Assembly (NCBI GenBank): GCA_947452665.1
Contig: CANGEH010000161.1
Coordinates: 1 to 5,644, forward strand
DNA from: Caulobacteraceae bacterium
GTDB taxonomy: Bacteria > Pseudomonadota > Alphaproteobacteria > Caulobacterales > Caulobacteraceae
Length of the DNA stretch: 5,644 nt
Reading direction: 5' to 3'
In this document: piece by piece, positions 4,739-5,644 of the stretch
How the letters are laid out: every line of letters starts with the position of its first letter
Numbering within the stretch: the first letter of the stretch is position 1
Program-made: the position numbers and the translations under genes
Notes under the pieces: model-generated
The model's input: only the letters and a program-made list of their open reading frames with translations
The model's database searches: none
Told to the model about the DNA's origin: nothing

Positions 4739-5644
4739 ATGTCGAAGAAAATGTTAATCGACGCCTCACACGCCGAAGAGACGCGTGTGGTGGTGCTGGA
4801 TGGGTCACGGATTGAAGAATTCGATTTTGAAAGCCGGTCCAAGAAGCAATTACGGGGCAATATCTATCTTGCCAAGGTTACCCGAGTAGAGCCCAGCCTT
4901 CAGGCCGCCTTTGTCGAGTATGGCGGCAATCGCCACGGCTTTTTGGCCTTTAACGAAATCCATCCGGATTATTACCAGATCCCGATGGCCGATCGTGAGG
5001 CCCTGATGCGCGATATGATGTCCGACGAGGACGATCATCATCAAGCACCGGCTGCGCATAGTGAAGACGGTGAGGATGGCGAAGCCGCTGCCGAGGCCGA
5101 TCACGATGATGACGGCATGGAAGAAGAGGTCGAGCGTCGCCGCCGCCGCCTAATGCGGCGCTACAAGATCCAAGAAGTGATCAAGCGTCGCCAGATCATG
5201 CTGATCCAGGTGGTCAAGGAAGAGCGCGGCAATAAGGGCGCGGCCCTGACAACCTATTTGTCCTTGGCCGGTCGCTATGGCGTCCTGATGCCCAATACGG
5301 CCCGCGGCGGCGGCATTAGCCGCAAGATCACCACCGTCACCGACCGCAAGCGTCTGAAATCCGTGGTCCAGAGCCTAGATGTGCCGCAAGGCATGGGCCT
5401 GATTGTCCGCACGGCGGGTGCCAAGCGCACCAAGGCCGAGATTAAGCGCGACTATGAATATCTGCTGCGTCTTTGGGAAAACATCCGCGACGTCACCCTG
5501 CACTCAATTGCCCCGGCCTTGATCTATGAGGAAGAGGACCTGGTAAAGCGGGCTATCCGCGACATGTATGACAAGGAATTGGAAGGCATCTGGGTCGAGG
5601 GCGAGGACGGCTATCGCGAGGCCAAGGAATTCATGCGGATGCTG
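4739..5644 (+). CDS. rne: Ribonuclease E, N-terminal 302 residues (runs off the right edge)
   Basis: RNase E is the endoribonuclease that starts most mRNA decay and matures rRNA, tRNA and small RNAs; in Alphaproteobacteria it scaffolds the degradosome. The visible protein begins MSKKMLIDASHAEETRVVVL, a Caulobacter-type RNase E N-terminus. An RNase H-like segment (1-35) leads into the S1 RNA-binding domain, whose first half is QLRGNIYLAKVTRVEPSLQA (37-56) through GGNRHGFLAFNEIHPDYYQI (62-81). An acidic then Arg-rich insertion (about 96-141) follows, and then the second S1 half (about 142-185). The 5' sensor segment includes GGGISRK (190-196) and GMGLIVRTAG (218-227); Arg224 and Thr225 match the 5'-monophosphate-binding Arg-Thr pair. 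The DNase I-like catalytic Asp residues, zinc link and disordered C-terminal scaffold lie beyond the edge. The GGAG nine bases upstream supports this start. It is divergent from amiC. RNase G is excluded by the insertion and overall match. Confidence 0.96.
   Translation, partial: MSKKMLIDASHAEETRVVVLDGSRIEEFDFESRSKKQLRGNIYLAKVTRVEPSLQAAFVEYGGNRHGFLAFNEIHPDYYQIPMADREALMRDMMSDEDDHHQAPAAHSEDGEDGEAAAEADHDDDGMEEEVERRRRRLMRRYKIQEVIKRRQIMLIQVVKEERGNKGAALTTYLSLAGRYGVLMPNTARGGGISRKITTVTDRKRLKSVVQSLDVPQGMGLIVRTAGAKRTKAEIKRDYEYLLRLWENIRDVTLHSIAPALIYEEEDLVKRAIRDMYDKELEGIWVEGEDGYREAKEFMRML

Noticed and set aside
4462..4815. Plus-strand open frame of 117 codons starting with GTG across the rne leader
   Set aside because: It is Arg/Pro/Ala-rich, overlaps the rne start out of frame, has no Shine-Dalgarno, and would begin at or before the likely transcription start. 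It reads as GC-rich leader sequence without stops.
4543..4860. Minus-strand open frame of 105 codons opposite the rne start
   Set aside because: It is antisense to a certain gene and its composition is non-protein-like in the leader part. No ribosome binding site or family likeness.
1..5644. Mobile elements, CRISPR repeats, tRNA or rRNA genes, toxin-antitoxin or defence genes
   Set aside because: No terminal repeats, transposase or integrase motifs, regularly spaced repeats or cloverleaf sequences were seen. The content is four core genes with uniform coding style.

Overview
This window looks like conserved chromosomal sequence from an alphaproteobacterium, most likely Caulobacterales (Caulobacter/Asticcacaulis/Brevundimonas-like). 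The reasons are moderately high GC, a Caulobacter-type RNase E N-terminus with a charged insertion in its S1 domain, an alphaproteobacterial class A PBP with a Cys-x-x-Cys pair and a Gly-Leu-Tyr C-terminus, and the gene order itself. As I recall it, rne divergent from amiC, followed by the PBP1A gene and prfB, is the Caulobacter order. Genus is a guess.

Layout. On the minus strand, read right to left, are amiC (4317-3037, periplasmic N-acetylmuramoyl-L-alanine amidase), mrcA/ponA (2927-564, bifunctional penicillin-binding protein 1A) and prfB (485 to the left edge, peptide chain release factor 2, incomplete). Gaps are 109 bp and 78 bp. On the plus strand, rne (ribonuclease E) starts at 4739 and runs off the right edge, so only its first 302 codons are visible. 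The only long non-coding stretch is the 421-bp divergent region 4318-4738. It holds the amiC leader, an AT-richer promoter island (about 4368-4480) and a GC-rich, structured rne leader.

How the genes work together. AmiC cleaves peptidoglycan stem peptides from glycan strands during cell separation, and PBP1A polymerises and crosslinks new strands, so the two form a cell-wall remodelling pair. prfB and rne are core translation and RNA-decay genes, and each carries an apparent self-regulatory device. prfB has a textbook +1 programmed frameshift at codon 24, with an SD-like hexamer, CTT and an in-frame TGA followed by C. The rne leader has a terminator-like hairpin with a T5 tail, a hairpin close to the ribosome binding site, and an A/U-rich stretch between the Shine-Dalgarno and the AUG.

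I see no mobile element, CRISPR array, tRNA, rRNA, phage gene or defence system, and no evidence of a novel multigene system. The least explained sequence is the rne leader, followed by the short intergenic hairpins in the amiC-mrcA-prfB run. Promoter calls come from matching by eye to the Caulobacter housekeeping consensus and are tentative.
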